DNA from: Roseiarcus sp963709655
GTDB taxonomy: Bacteria > Pseudomonadota > Alphaproteobacteria > Rhizobiales > Beijerinckiaceae
Length of the DNA stretch: 64,000 nucleotides
Reading direction: 5' to 3'
Assembly (NCBI GenBank): GCA_963709655.1
Contig: CAVPXF010000056.1
Span: 186,001 to 250,000, forward strand
Part shown: piece by piece, positions 1-9,052 of the stretch
Position numbering within the stretch: the first letter of the stretch is position 1
How the letters are laid out: each line of letters begins with the position of its first letter
Notes under the pieces: generated by a model
Seen by the model: the letters and a program-made list of their open reading frames with translations, nothing else
Told to the model about the DNA's origin: nothing
Databases searched by the model: none
Translations under genes and position numbers: made by a program

Positions 1-1228
1 GACCGCCTTGTCGCCGACCTTCGTCGGTTGGCGGAATTTGGCGCTTACAAGACCGGCGTCCATCGGCCAACCTTCTCGCCCCAGGACGTCTAGGCGCGCC
101 GATGGCTCGCGCGGCGTTTCGCGGACGCCGGTCTCGACGCGTCGATCGATGGGATCGGCAACGTGTTCGGGCGTCCGACAACCCCCGGCCGAAAGCTGCT
201 GATCGGTTCGCACAGCGAGTCGCAAAACCACGCGGGCTGGCTCGACGGCGCTCTCGGCGTCGTCTACGGGCTGGAAATCGCCCGCGCCTTCCGTGAAGAT
301 CGGCGATGCGCCGATCTGCCGGTCGAGGTGGCGTCTTGGGCGGACGAGGAAGGGCATTTCGGCGTCTTTCTCGGCAGCCGCTCCTTCGTTGGCGACGCCT
401 CGGAAAACGAGATCGGCAGCGCTCGCGACCAGAACGACGGTACGCCGTTGCGCGCGGCGCTCGAACGCGCGGGCGTCGCGGGGAGGAAGCGCGAGACGAT
501 CGCGCCGTCCGAGTACGTCGGCTATCTCGAAGCGCATATCGAGCAGGGCGACACGCTGGACGAGGCCCGACTCCGTCTCGGCGTCGTCACGGGCATCGTT
601 GGCATCCGGCAGTATCGAATTGCCTTCATCGGAGAAGCCAACCACGCCGGCACGACGCGTATGGTTCGGCGCAAAGATGCGGGACTCGCCCTGATCCGAC
701 TTTCCGCGGCGATCGCGGACCGCTTTCCGCAAATTGCGGGGGTCCGCAGCGTCTGGACGACCGGCGCGATTCGGCCCGAGCCGGGCCAGCCCAGCATCGT
801 GCCGGGGCGCGCCGAGATGCCGTTCCAGATCCGGGACCTCGAGGTCCCGCAATTGGAGCGCTTCGAGGACGCCCTGAAAGCCCTGGTTGCGGAGGCCGAC
901 GCCGTCGGCCCCTGCACGGGCATCGCTGCAAACGGCCTGGACGGTCAGCCCCGTCCCGATGTCGCAACCGTTTCAGGACGCCTTAAGCCACGCCGCGGAA
1001 GCGCCCGCGCCGGGCGTCTATGTCTTCATGCCCAGCGCCGCCGGCCACGACGCCCAGATCCTCGCGCGGAAGATCCCGGCGGCGATGCTGTTTGTTCCCA
1101 GCATCAAGGGCGTCAGTCATCACTGGGCCGAGGACACGAGCGAGGCGGATATTGTGCTTGGCTGCCAAGCGCTCGCCGACGCGGCGGAAACGATTGCCCG
1201 CGAAGCCGCGTCAGCCCGGCGCGGCTAG
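1..1228 (+). pseudogene. M20-family amidohydrolase (allantoate/N-carbamoyl amino acid hydrolase type), broken, 5' end outside window
   Basis: The family hydrolyses ureido or carbamoyl groups (allantoate, N-carbamoyl amino acids) using two metal ions. Visible signatures are GSHSESQNHAGWLDGALG and ASWADEEGHFG, the middle block EAHIEQG, and the C-terminal AGHDAQILA and SHHWAEDTSEAD. The reading frame is broken twice. An in-frame TAG lies at 91-93, where the family usually has a Glu or Gln codon. After GQP the frame must shift at a run of four C (949-952); removing one C joins the halves as QPVPMSQPFQDAL. The 3' end overlaps the convergent aminotransferase gene by 18 bp. It fits the neighbouring ring-opening amidohydrolase and amidase as a later step on a ureido product, which is inference. 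Either a true pseudogene or a product of sequence errors. Confidence 0.85.
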
Positions 1229-2422
1229 ATCGGCTTCTCGTTCCGCGTTCGCCAGAACCGCCATAGCGGCATCGACGCCGCCGCTTGCCGCCGGCGTTCC
1301 GGTCAGCTTCAGTCCCATTTCGACGCCGCTTAACGCCCCGAGAAGCGTCAGGTCGTTGATGTCGCCGAGGTGGCCGATCCGGAAGACCCGATCCTTGAGT
1401 ATGCCGAGGCCGTTGCCGAGGCTCATGTTGAACCGCCGCAGGATCAGGGCGCGCAGCGCATCGGCGCTATGGCCCTCCGCGAGCCGAACGGCCGTCAGCG
1501 ACGACGAATAGTCCGTCGCGGTCTGGCATTGAAGTTCGACCGCGCCCTCTTCGCCCCAGACTTTGACGGCTGCGCGCGCCGCCGCGGCGTGGCGGTCGTG
1601 GCGCGCGAAAACATTCCGCAGACCCTCTTCTTCGAGCATAGCCAGCGCTTCCTGCAGGCCGCGCAGGAGATTGGTCGCTGGCGTGTATGGGAAATAAAAC
1701 CCAGCGTTGGCGTCGAGTATCGGCCGCCAGTCCCAGTAGCTTCTCGCCAGTTTGGCCGTCTTCGAGGCGTCGAGCGCACGTGCGCTGACGGCGTTGAACG
1801 ACAGGCCCGGCGGGAGCATCAGTCCCTTCTGACTCCCCGAGACGGTCACGTCCACGCCCCATTCGGCGTGCCGGTAGTCGATCGAGGCGAGCGAGGAGAT
1901 CGTGTCGACGAGCAGCAGGGCCGGGTGTCCCGCGGCGTCGATCGCCCTCCGCACTGCGCGAATGGGGCTCACGCAGCCGGTCGACGTCTCGTTGTGGACG
2001 ACGCAGACTGCGCGGATCCGCGCGCCCTTGTCGGCGTTAAGGGCGGCCTCGATGGCGGTCGGGTCCGCGCCGCGACGCCAGTCGGTTTCCAGGAGGATTG
2101 GCTCCAGACCGAGACGTCTGGCCATCTCGCTCCAGAGCGAGGCGAACCACCCCGTACGCGGCATCAGCAACGCGTCGCCGGGCGAGTGCGTATTGACGAG
2201 CGCCGCTTCCCAGGCGCCTGTGCCGGAGGCGGGAAAAATCAGGACCGGATCGCTCGTCTGGAAAACGCGCTTGAGGCCGGTGAGGACCGAGCGGCCGAGC
2301 TCGGTGAATTCCGGACCGCGATGGTCGATCGTCGGTTCCGCGACGGCGCGCAGGACTCGGCCCGGCACATCCGTCGGCCCTGGGATCTGAAGGAAATGAC
2401 GGCCGGGCGAGCGGACGTTCAT
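1211..2422 (-). CDS. Class V aminotransferase (serine/ureidoglycine-glyoxylate aminotransferase-like)
   Basis: A 403-residue PLP enzyme of aminotransferase class V. It opens with FLQIPGPTDVPGRVL and has the cofactor region FPASGTGAWEAAL, the TSTGCVSPI stretch and the lysine site SGSQKGLMLPPGL. Relatives move amino groups from serine, alanine or ureidoglycine to glyoxylate (AGXT, PucG). ATG at 2422 is chosen because it overlaps the upstream amidase stop as ATGA; the longer open frame above it lies inside the amidase gene. Third gene of a run with the ring-opening amidohydrolase and amidase. PucG-type enzymes work in ureide catabolism, which suits the neighbours, but the substrate cannot be read from sequence. 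Confidence 0.88.
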   Translation of the reverse strand: MNVRSPGRHFLQIPGPTDVPGRVLRAVAEPTIDHRGPEFTELGRSVLTGLKRVFQTSDPVLIFPASGTGAWEAALVNTHSPGDALLMPRTGWFASLWSEMARRLGLEPILLETDWRRGADPTAIEAALNADKGARIRAVCVVHNETSTGCVSPIRAVRRAIDAAGHPALLLVDTISSLASIDYRHAEWGVDVTVSGSQKGLMLPPGLSFNAVSARALDASKTAKLARSYWDWRPILDANAGFYFPYTPATNLLRGLQEALAMLEEEGLRNVFARHDRHAAAARAAVKVWGEEGAVELQCQTATDYSSSLTAVRLAEGHSADALRALILRRFNMSLGNGLGILKDRVFRIGHLGDINDLTLLGALSGVEMGLKLTGTPAASGGVDAAMAVLANAEREADLAAPG

Positions 2423-3807
2423 GGCGCGGGGTCCAGTCGCGGGGTGGGAGGAGGAGGAACGACGCGCGAGATCTGGCGCGCGAAGGCGAGGAGCGGATCG
2501 TCGGCGCCGAAGGCGGCCGCAAGATGGGCGCCGATCGGCAGCCCCGACTGCGAAACGCCGATCGGCAGATTGAGCGCCGGAACGCCCGCGATATTCACCC
2601 AGCCCGTGAAGACGGCGTGGTCTCGCGGTCGGGCCGGCTGCCCGTCGATACGGTCCGGATATGGGGCATCGGCGGCCCAGGGAAGCGCCGCCGCCGTCGG
2701 CGTGAGCACCAGATCGACGCCGTCGAACAGTTGGGCGACGCGCCGGCGGAGCGCGGATACGGCCTCGAGCGCGCCAATATAATCGGCGCCTGTGACCTTT
2801 CGCCCGTCGGCGGCCATCGCGCGCGCGGACGCCCCAGCGAGCTGTTCGTAAGACGGATTTTCGCGCATGAGCCAGGCGACGCCAGCGCGCGACACGACCT
2901 GCCAGATGCGCCCCGCGACATCGAGGTCGAAGAAGGCCTCCCCCTCGCGAACGTCGTGCCCCATCGACGCCATACGACGCGCGAAGGACTCGACCTGGGC
3001 GGCAACCTCGGGGTCGACCGGCGCCGCGCCGAACCGCGGAATATAGAGGATCCGAACCGTCGCATTGGTCCACGGTCCGGACGACGCGTAGGCTGAGCGC
3101 CAGTCGCGCCGGTCGGGACCCTTCAGGACCGCATCAAGAAGGATCGTATCGTCGACGGTGCGGACGAGCGATCCGATGGTCTCGAAGTCCGTCAGGATCG
3201 CGGGCAGACCATCGACCCGCGGCCAGCGCCCGATCGAGGGTTTGTAGCCTACCAGTCCAGTATGTGAGGCGGGGCGGCGGATCGAGCCGCCGCCATCCGT
3301 GCCGATCGCCGCAGGGACTAGCCCCGCGGCGACGCTGGCCGCGGCGCCGCCGCTCGATCCTCCAGGCGTGAGGCTTGGATTCCATGGGTTGCGCGTGACG
3401 CCGAAGAGGTCATTGCGGGTATAGCCCTCGAGCGTGAACTCGGGAACGTTGGTCTTGCCGACCACAATCATTCCGGCCTGACGGAGCCGCGCGACCGGCA
3501 ACTCGTCCATTTCCGGCCGGAAGTCTTTGAGCGCGCGACTTCCCCATGTCGTCGGGAAGCCCAGCGCGTGCAGGTTGTCCTTGACGGAGATCGGGATTCC
3601 GTCGAGCAGCGATCGGGTCTCGCGGCGCGCCCGCAGCGCGTCGCTTTCCCTGGCGGCGGCGAGCGCGGCCGGGAAATCGAGCGCGACAAAACTGTTCAGG
3701 CGCGGGTCGAGCGCCTGGACGCGCCGGAGCGAGCGCTCGACCAGATCTACGGACGAAGTTCGGCCGCCTTGCAACTCGGCGACAAGCTCCTCAAGCAATT
3801 CGGCCAT
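2419..3807 (-). CDS. Amidase-signature family hydrolase
   Basis: A 462-residue amidase. The Ser-cisSer-Lys triad is visible: Lys76 in SVKDN, Ser151 in GGSSGG, and the nucleophile Ser175 in TDGGGSIRRPAS. The family cleaves amide and ureido C-N bonds and includes allophanate hydrolases, which act downstream of cyanuric acid ring opening. Lying 51 bp behind the ring-opening amidohydrolase, it is a good candidate to hydrolyse the opened product (ureidomalonate-, biuret- or allophanate-like); that is inference. It lacks the extra C-terminal domain of full allophanate hydrolases. The start ATG at 3807 follows a GAGG motif. Confidence 0.92.
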   Translation of the reverse strand: MAELLEELVAELQGGRTSSVDLVERSLRRVQALDPRLNSFVALDFPAALAAARESDALRARRETRSLLDGIPISVKDNLHALGFPTTWGSRALKDFRPEMDELPVARLRQAGMIVVGKTNVPEFTLEGYTRNDLFGVTRNPWNPSLTPGGSSGGAAASVAAGLVPAAIGTDGGGSIRRPASHTGLVGYKPSIGRWPRVDGLPAILTDFETIGSLVRTVDDTILLDAVLKGPDRRDWRSAYASSGPWTNATVRILYIPRFGAAPVDPEVAAQVESFARRMASMGHDVREGEAFFDLDVAGRIWQVVSRAGVAWLMRENPSYEQLAGASARAMAADGRKVTGADYIGALEAVSALRRRVAQLFDGVDLVLTPTAAALPWAADAPYPDRIDGQPARPRDHAVFTGWVNIAGVPALNLPIGVSQSGLPIGAHLAAAFGADDPLLAFARQISRVVPPPPTPRLDPAP

Positions 3808-3858
3808 GCGACGCCTCGGATGATGGGGTGCGGCGGCGGTCGCCTTGGCGGTCGGACG

Positions 3859-4959
3859 TCACGCTACCGTCGGCTCGACCCGGACGATCGCCGCGATCGG
3901 CGCCTCGCCGGGCTTGCACTGGTGTTCCGTGCCGCCCGACACGAAAATCGCAGAATCCCCGGTGACGGAGGCGATGACGGCGCCCAGCGCCGCGCGCGCA
4001 TGGCGCTCGTAGTTGATGTCTGCATCCGACAGCATGGTTGTGCGCCGCCCACGCAACATACCATTCGGAGGCGCCTCCGCCTTGGCGAAGATCGCGACGA
4101 TCCGCTCTGGACCGATTGCCGCTGCCGGGTCGTCGATCGCATTGCGCGCCGCCGCACGCACCGCTTCGGCGTCGAGGACGTCGGAAAGAACGGCGTGGCC
4201 AATTCGCAAGTCTCCGCCGGCGCGCTGCGAATTGCCGAATAGAAGGATCTCGCAGTTCTTGAGTTCGCCCCCTGCGGAGGTATTGGCGACCGACGAATAC
4301 AAGTCCATTCGCCGAGCGATGGCTTCGTCGCTCAGATCGGACTCGGCCACCTCTCCGAGCGCAAGCGCCACGCCGAGCGCCGTCGCGCCCCGGGCGAAGG
4401 CCTTCGAGCCGTTGGGGTCGCGCGTAACGAGCTTCGCGCCGCGCCGGTCGGCGTCCGCCACCGCTGCTGGCGTGAGCAGAGGGCCCTTGACTTGGACGTA
4501 GTGCACGTCGCTCGAATCCGATATTCGCGCTTCCGCTTGCGCGCGGCTCACCGCCGCCGCGACTTCCCTGACCTCAATGAGCGTGCCTACCTCCTCGGGC
4601 GCAAAATCGCGAGTCTCGCCCACGCCAAAGGCGAGGCGCTTGCCGCCGGCCGCCTCAGAGGGCGCTCGGGTGAACAGCGTGGCGTGCGGGCTCAGCACGC
4701 CCTCCGTGCCGCCCGACCAGACGAAGGCCACGCGCTTCAAGACCTCTTCAGGCGACAGATCGAGACGCCGCGCCAGCGCCAGCGCATAAGAGAGCGTGGC
4801 GAAGCCACGCGTGAAATCGTTTGCGCCGCCGTTGCCCTCCGTTTTGCCGATCAGGGCGACGATCTCAGCCGGTCTGATTTCGCCGGCGTCGATGAGATGC
4901 TCCAACGCGGACACGTCGTTGGGACTGTTCATCGGGAGCTTGTGGACGCCGACGCGCAA
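3859..4959 (-). CDS. Ring-opening amidohydrolase A (cyanuric acid hydrolase/barbiturase family)
   Basis: A 366-residue member of the AtzD/barbiturase family, which opens six-membered cyclic imide rings and is only known to act on cyanuric acid or barbituric acid. The three Lys-Ser pairs of the fold are visible: Lys39 (IGKTEGNG) with Ser82 (SGGTEGVLSPH), Lys158 (VQVKGP) with Ser228 (TSAGGEL), and Lys293 (IFAKAEAP) with Ser341 (SGGTEHQ). After SGGTEHQ it reads CKPGEAP, not the usual glycine-rich loop kept in its paralogue at 22237, so activity or metal binding may differ. The start is TTG at 4959 with a strong GAGGAGGA ribosome site. First gene of a run with the amidase and aminotransferase, divergent from an IclR regulator. 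Confidence 0.93.
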   Translation of the reverse strand: MRVGVHKLPMNSPNDVSALEHLIDAGEIRPAEIVALIGKTEGNGGANDFTRGFATLSYALALARRLDLSPEEVLKRVAFVWSGGTEGVLSPHATLFTRAPSEAAGGKRLAFGVGETRDFAPEEVGTLIEVREVAAAVSRAQAEARISDSSDVHYVQVKGPLLTPAAVADADRRGAKLVTRDPNGSKAFARGATALGVALALGEVAESDLSDEAIARRMDLYSSVANTSAGGELKNCEILLFGNSQRAGGDLRIGHAVLSDVLDAEAVRAAARNAIDDPAAAIGPERIVAIFAKAEAPPNGMLRGRRTTMLSDADINYERHARAALGAVIASVTGDSAIFVSGGTEHQCKPGEAPIAAIVRVEPTVA

Positions 4960-5047
4960 CGAATCCTCCTCGCGAGCGCTCGATGATGACCCGACTCCAA
5001 ACTTGACGCAACGTATTCGAAATGATTTTCACCATGCGGAAAAGCCA
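4960..5047. promoter_or_regulatory. Divergent promoter region between ring-opening amidohydrolase A and the IclR regulator
   Basis: Eighty-eight bases separate the two divergent starts. It contains a perfect 10-bp palindrome, CGAGCGCTCG (4973-4982), close to the amidohydrolase ribosome site. IclR proteins usually control a divergent neighbour, so an operator is expected here; assigning this palindrome to it is inference. Confidence 0.45.
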
Positions 5048-5959
5048 GTGAGGCCGGATATCTTGGAAATATCGGATGACGGCGGTCGCAGCGGACGCAA
5101 CAAGACCGATGGGTCGCGCGAACGGCAGCCAGGCGTGCAGTCGATTGCGCGCGCGCTCGCCATTCTCGACGCGTTGGCGGAGAACGACGGCGGCCTTTCC
5201 TTGACCGTCCTCTCGCGCGGCGTCGGCCTCCCGCCTTCGAGCGCGCACCGCCTGCTGACGACGCTACAGCGCAGTCGATTCGTAAGGTTTGAGCAGGCGA
5301 GCATGACTTGGCGGGTCGGCGTCCAGGCCTTTGTCGTTGGGGCGGCCTTCGCGCGCTCGCGCGACGTCACGCCGATCGCCATGCCCTACATGCGACAGCT
5401 GATGGAGAAGACCGGCGAGACCGTGAACCTGTATGTTCCCAACAACGCCCAGGCCATCTGCATCGCTCAGGTCCAGAGCCAACAAATGATCAGCGCCATC
5501 TCTCGGCCGGGCGGCGGGCTTCCGCTCGATCGCTCGGCCGCCGGCAAGGCGTTCCTCGCCGCACTGCCGAAAGACGAGGTCGAAAAGACGCTCGCCAAGC
5601 TGGCTTTGGGCGCCGAAGGTCGAAGCTCCGCCCAGATTCGCAAGCTCAATGCCGAACTCGCGCGCATCCGCTCCCTCGGCTACGCGTTCGACGACGAGGC
5701 CGTCGCTCCCGGTCTCCGGTGCATCGCATCCTCCATTCTCGACGAAAGCGGCATAGCGCACGCCGCCGTGTCGATCGCCGGGCCGACAATTCGTCTGACG
5801 GACAAGCGCCTTCCTCGGTTGACCGAACTCGTTGTGGCGACCGGCGAGGCGGTGACCAAGTCCTTCGGCGGAAGGGTCGGAGCTCGATCGCCGAAGCCAG
5901 AGCTCAAAGCTCCGGGCGGGAGCGCGCTGCGCGTTTCCCGACGAGCGTCCGGCGCTTGA
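5048..5959 (+). CDS. IclR-family transcriptional regulator
   Basis: A 303-residue regulator with an N-terminal winged helix (PGVQSIARALAILDALAE, then a recognition helix around PPSSAHRLLTTL) and a C-terminal effector domain (DRSAAGKAFLAALP, ALRCIASSI-type core). The frame is open far upstream into the divergent gene, so the start is placed at GTG 5048, just before the conserved domain; the ribosome site is weak and this is uncertain. Divergent from ring-opening amidohydrolase A, which it probably regulates. Its 3' end faces the nucleoside hydrolase gene, whose open frame runs through it on the other strand. Confidence 0.88.
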   Translation: MRPDILEISDDGGRSGRNKTDGSRERQPGVQSIARALAILDALAENDGGLSLTVLSRGVGLPPSSAHRLLTTLQRSRFVRFEQASMTWRVGVQAFVVGAAFARSRDVTPIAMPYMRQLMEKTGETVNLYVPNNAQAICIAQVQSQQMISAISRPGGGLPLDRSAAGKAFLAALPKDEVEKTLAKLALGAEGRSSAQIRKLNAELARIRSLGYAFDDEAVAPGLRCIASSILDESGIAHAAVSIAGPTIRLTDKRLPRLTELVVATGEAVTKSFGGRVGARSPKPELKAPGGSALRVSRRASGA

Positions 5960-6963
5960 GGCTGGCCGCGCCGTTGGCGGCCTCCCCCCAACGCGCTTAG
6001 CCGACCTTCGAGCCGAGCGACAGAGTCGAATTCGAGAAAGTCGCAGAACTTTTCCCGATCGGCTCCGAAGGCCACGTGGCAATTCGGGTCTTTCCGGTTG
6101 CGATAATGGGTGTCGATGACTGTCCTGCCGATCGTCAAGGCGCCTTGGCGCTCGACGTCAACATGGCGGAACAACGTCGTAATCACCTTCGGGTCGACCA
6201 TGTAGTTGACGCAGAGCGCGTCATGCACAGGACAGGCGTTGCGCTCATCCATCGGCTGGTTGTCGTCGTAGGCGCAAATGCGCTGGTCGATGAAACGTGA
6301 GGCGGCGAGCCCTGCATTGGTCCCGAGCGACGCGAGCCTCCGCGAGCGTTCGCTCGACACCAACGCCTTGTGGGTGGCGTCGAGCGGCAGGAGCGTCACT
6401 TTTCTGAACCCTGCGGCGAAGACCTTGGCTGCGGCCTCCGGATCGGCCCAGATGTTGAACTCGGCCGACGGCGTGATATTGCCCTTGTGGTGGGCGCCGC
6501 CCATGATGATGAGCTCGGGCACACGGTCAACGAGTCTCGGATAGACGGCGAGCGCGGCGGCGATATTCGACAGGGGCCCGACCGGCATGAGCACGATCTC
6601 GTCGGTCGCGGTGCGATAGGCGTCGATCAGGAAATCGACCGCGCTGACGTCTCGCTTGCTGAGCGTGGTGTCGGGAATCGGCAGCTCGCGACTGTGCACG
6701 CCATTGTCGAATTTCACCGCTCGCGGAATGGGGAAGTCCGGCCGCGCAAGCGGCCGGTCGAGTCCCTCATAAACGGGAACGTCGCCCCGGCCGACGAACT
6801 CGAGCGCCCTCAAGGTGTTGTTCGTGCAGTATTGCACTTCGACATTGCCGTTGACTGTCGTGCAGGCCACGAGGTCGAGGTCGGGATGCAGCGCCGCGCA
6901 CATGATCGCGACGGCGTCATCAGTCCCGGTATCGACATCGAGAATGAGCTTGCGTCTTGCCAT
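5680..6963 (-). CDS. Nucleoside hydrolase (IunH family) with an abnormal C-terminal extension
   Basis: Hydrolyses the N-glycosidic bond of nucleosides to base plus ribose. The N-terminal calcium-binding aspartate cluster DVDTGTDDAVAI, the VGPLSNIA region and the MGGAHHKGNITPSAEFNIWADPEAA-type core (about residues 155-180) are present. Homology ends near residue 320, but the frame stays open for about 105 more codons, antisense to the end of the IclR gene. Shifting one base near the end of the homologous part reaches a TAA at 5997-5999, so the natural end is probably there and one extra base has crept in. It lies 41 bp behind the second permease and is last in the long operon, matching a nucleoside importer. 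Confidence 0.85.
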   Translation of the reverse strand: MARRKLILDVDTGTDDAVAIMCAALHPDLDLVACTTVNGNVEVQYCTNNTLRALEFVGRGDVPVYEGLDRPLARPDFPIPRAVKFDNGVHSRELPIPDTTLSKRDVSAVDFLIDAYRTATDEIVLMPVGPLSNIAAALAVYPRLVDRVPELIIMGGAHHKGNITPSAEFNIWADPEAAAKVFAAGFRKVTLLPLDATHKALVSSERSRRLASLGTNAGLAASRFIDQRICAYDDNQPMDERNACPVHDALCVNYMVDPKVITTLFRHVDVERQGALTIGRTVIDTHYRNRKDPNCHVAFGADREKFCDFLEFDSVARLEGRLSALGGGRQRRGQPQAPDARRETRSALPPGALSSGFGDRAPTLPPKDLVTASPVATTSSVNRGRRLSVRRIVGPAIDTAACAMPLSSRMEDAMHRRPGATASSSNA

Positions 6964-7004
6964 GCGAGGTCCTTTCCGATGATGAAGCGGGCGGCGCGGC
7001 GGCC

Positions 7005-7919
7005 TCAGGCGTCGAAGCGCCAGGATGTGTGGATCGCCGAACGGTTTGCGCGAACGCCGACGAGCACGAGCGCAAGGATGGTCGTCGCGTAAGGAATGAT
7101 CTGCAGGAGTTGGGGCGCCGTGCCGGTCATCTCGGGGAGGCGTACGGCGAGCGCCGTCGCGACGCCGAAAAGCAACGCAACGATGGTCGTGGGAACCGGG
7201 CGGCCCCTGGCGAAAAAGATCGCAGCGAGGGCGATCAGACCGCGCTCCGCCGTCATCTGCTTGGCGAACAGAGAGACATAGCCGAGCGAGAGATATGCCC
7301 CCGCGAGGCCGCAGAAGAGGCCGCTCAGCACCATCGTCTGAAACTTGATCGCCTCGACATTGACGCCGGCCGCCAGCGCCGCATCTTCGGCCTCGCCGAT
7401 CATACGCACGCGCAAGCCCCAGCGCGTGCGGTACAGCGTCCAGGATACGACGGGAACGAGCAGATAGGCGACGTAGACGAGCAGGGTATGCCCGCTGACG
7501 AGCGGACCCAGCACAGGCGCATTCTCCAGAATCGGGATACGGATGGCCGGAAAGGTGGGAATGTCCGGCGAGGCGAACACGCCGTCCTGGTTGAATACCG
7601 ACTTCAGGAGGAGCGCGGTCAAGCCGTAGGCCAGAAACGTCACCGCGATCCCAGCGATGAAGATGTGCGCGCGAAAACGCAGGTTGAACAGGGCCAGGAC
7701 GGCGGCCAGCGCCATAGAGGCCGCGACGCCCGCCAGCACGCCGGCAGCAAGACTTCCGGTGGCGTAGGCTGAGCCCACCGCGGCGAAGGCCGCGACGATC
7801 ATGAAGCCATCGAGCGCAATGTTCAGGATGCCAGCTTGAAAAGTGTAAAGACCTCCGAGCGCGGCGAGCACGAGCGGCGCCGCGATCCGGATGGAGGAAA
7901 AGGCGATGTCCTGCAGCAT
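7005..7919 (-). CDS. Nucleoside-type ABC transporter permease 2
   Basis: A 304-residue inner-membrane permease of the BPD_transp_2 type that pairs with BMP-family binding proteins (BmpA/YufQ type). It is almost all hydrophobic segments, with the conserved GGLYTFQAGILNIALDG near the N-terminus and ALAAGVNVEAIKFQTMVLSG in the EAA-like loop. The ATG at 7919 is chosen: it lies 2 bp after the stop of permease 1, and the longer frame overlaps that gene. With the other permease, the ATPase and the binding protein it forms a complete importer for nucleosides or similar compounds. Confidence 0.92.
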   Translation of the reverse strand: MLQDIAFSSIRIAAPLVLAALGGLYTFQAGILNIALDGFMIVAAFAAVGSAYATGSLAAGVLAGVAASMALAAVLALFNLRFRAHIFIAGIAVTFLAYGLTALLLKSVFNQDGVFASPDIPTFPAIRIPILENAPVLGPLVSGHTLLVYVAYLLVPVVSWTLYRTRWGLRVRMIGEAEDAALAAGVNVEAIKFQTMVLSGLFCGLAGAYLSLGYVSLFAKQMTAERGLIALAAIFFARGRPVPTTIVALLFGVATALAVRLPEMTGTAPQLLQIIPYATTILALVLVGVRANRSAIHTSWRFDA

Positions 7920-7921
7920 GA

Positions 7922-9052
7922 TCAGGCCTCGTTGGCGCCCTGCTCCGCGGGCAAGGCGCTTGGCAGCGTTGAGATTACCGGCGCGGCGGCGACGACCGGC
8001 TTGCGCAAGCCGGGCCAACTGAAGGTGAAGCGCGCCGCCAGGATCAGCACAACGAGGAATTGCAGCACCTGAACCAGGTATTTGCTCACGCCGAGCTGCA
8101 TCTGAAGCACCGAGCTGCCGCTATTCAGCGCCCCGAACAGGAAGGAGGAAAACAGCACCCCGATCGGGTTGGAATTCGCCAGCATCGCGACTGCGATCCC
8201 GTCGAACCCGTAACCGGGTGAGAAATTGTCGTAGAAGGCGCCGTACACACCCAGAACCTGCTCGGCTCCGGCGAGACCGCCGATGGCGCCGCTTGTGAGC
8301 ATGACCGCGATCACGTTGCGGCGGACGCGTATGCCGCCATAGTTCGCGAAATGGGGATTGAGGCCGATCAGTTTCCACTCGAAGCCGCGCACGGTTCGCA
8401 CATTGAAAAACGCCACTAGCGCGCAGCAGGCGAGCGCGATGAAGATTCCCGTATTCAGTTGCGAATAGAGCGTAAAGGTGCTGAAGCGCGCCGCATCCAC
8501 GACGTCGGGAAGCTTGTTGGTCGGTCCCGGCGCCTTGAGGACGCGCGCCGAGATGTACCCCGTCAGGAGCAGCGCGATGGGGTTCAGCATCAGGCAGACC
8601 ACCAACTCGTTCACGCCCACATAAGCGCGAAGCAGCGCCGGGATCGCGGCCCACGCCGCGCCGCCGGCGAGCGCCGCCATCAGACAGGCCGGCGCCATGG
8701 CCCAGTCCGGCAGGGGAGCGGCGTAACCCGCAATGCCGGCCGCCAGCGCCCCCATCAGCATCTGTCCCTCGACGCCGATGTTCCAGATGCCTGAGCGGAA
8801 CGCGACGGCGACCGCGAGTCCGGTGAAGATCAAGGGCGTCGCGAGTTGGAGCGTCACCGACAGATTCGGCCATCCATCGACGCTGCCGTTGATCAACACG
8901 GCATAGACCGCCACCGGATCCCGGCCGAGCGCGGCCATGAGGAGTCCGCCAAGCAGAAAAGAGACCGCGATGGCGAAGAGCGGCGCCCCGACGGCGGGGG
9001 CGAGGCGCCGCAACAGGGCGGCTGGAGTTGAGGCGCGGGATCGGTCGTTCAC
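7922..9052 (-). CDS. Nucleoside-type ABC transporter permease 1
   Basis: A 376-residue permease of the BPD_transp_2 type. Family features are the early segment FAIAVSFLLGGLLMAALG, the FRSGIWNIGVEGQMLMGAL block and the late GYGFDGIAVAMLANSNPIG block. The start is GTG 9052, which overlaps the ATPase stop as GTGA, a sign of translational coupling; a much longer open frame upstream lies inside the ATPase gene and is not used. It forms the membrane heterodimer with the next gene. Confidence 0.92.
   Translation of the reverse strand: MNDRSRASTPAALLRRLAPAVGAPLFAIAVSFLLGGLLMAALGRDPVAVYAVLINGSVDGWPNLSVTLQLATPLIFTGLAVAVAFRSGIWNIGVEGQMLMGALAAGIAGYAAPLPDWAMAPACLMAALAGGAAWAAIPALLRAYVGVNELVVCLMLNPIALLLTGYISARVLKAPGPTNKLPDVVDAARFSTFTLYSQLNTGIFIALACCALVAFFNVRTVRGFEWKLIGLNPHFANYGGIRVRRNVIAVMLTSGAIGGLAGAEQVLGVYGAFYDNFSPGYGFDGIAVAMLANSNPIGVLFSSFLFGALNSGSSVLQMQLGVSKYLVQVLQFLVVLILAARFTFSWPGLRKPVVAAAPVISTLPSALPAEQGANEA

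Noticed and set aside
1370..2782. A 470-codon plus-strand open frame opposite the aminotransferase and amidase
   Set aside because: Antisense shadow with no motif or ribosome site.
1211..3073. A 620-codon open frame suggesting a fused aminotransferase
   Set aside because: The part above 2422 is an out-of-frame reading of the amidase gene; the aminotransferase has its own ATG overlapping the amidase stop.
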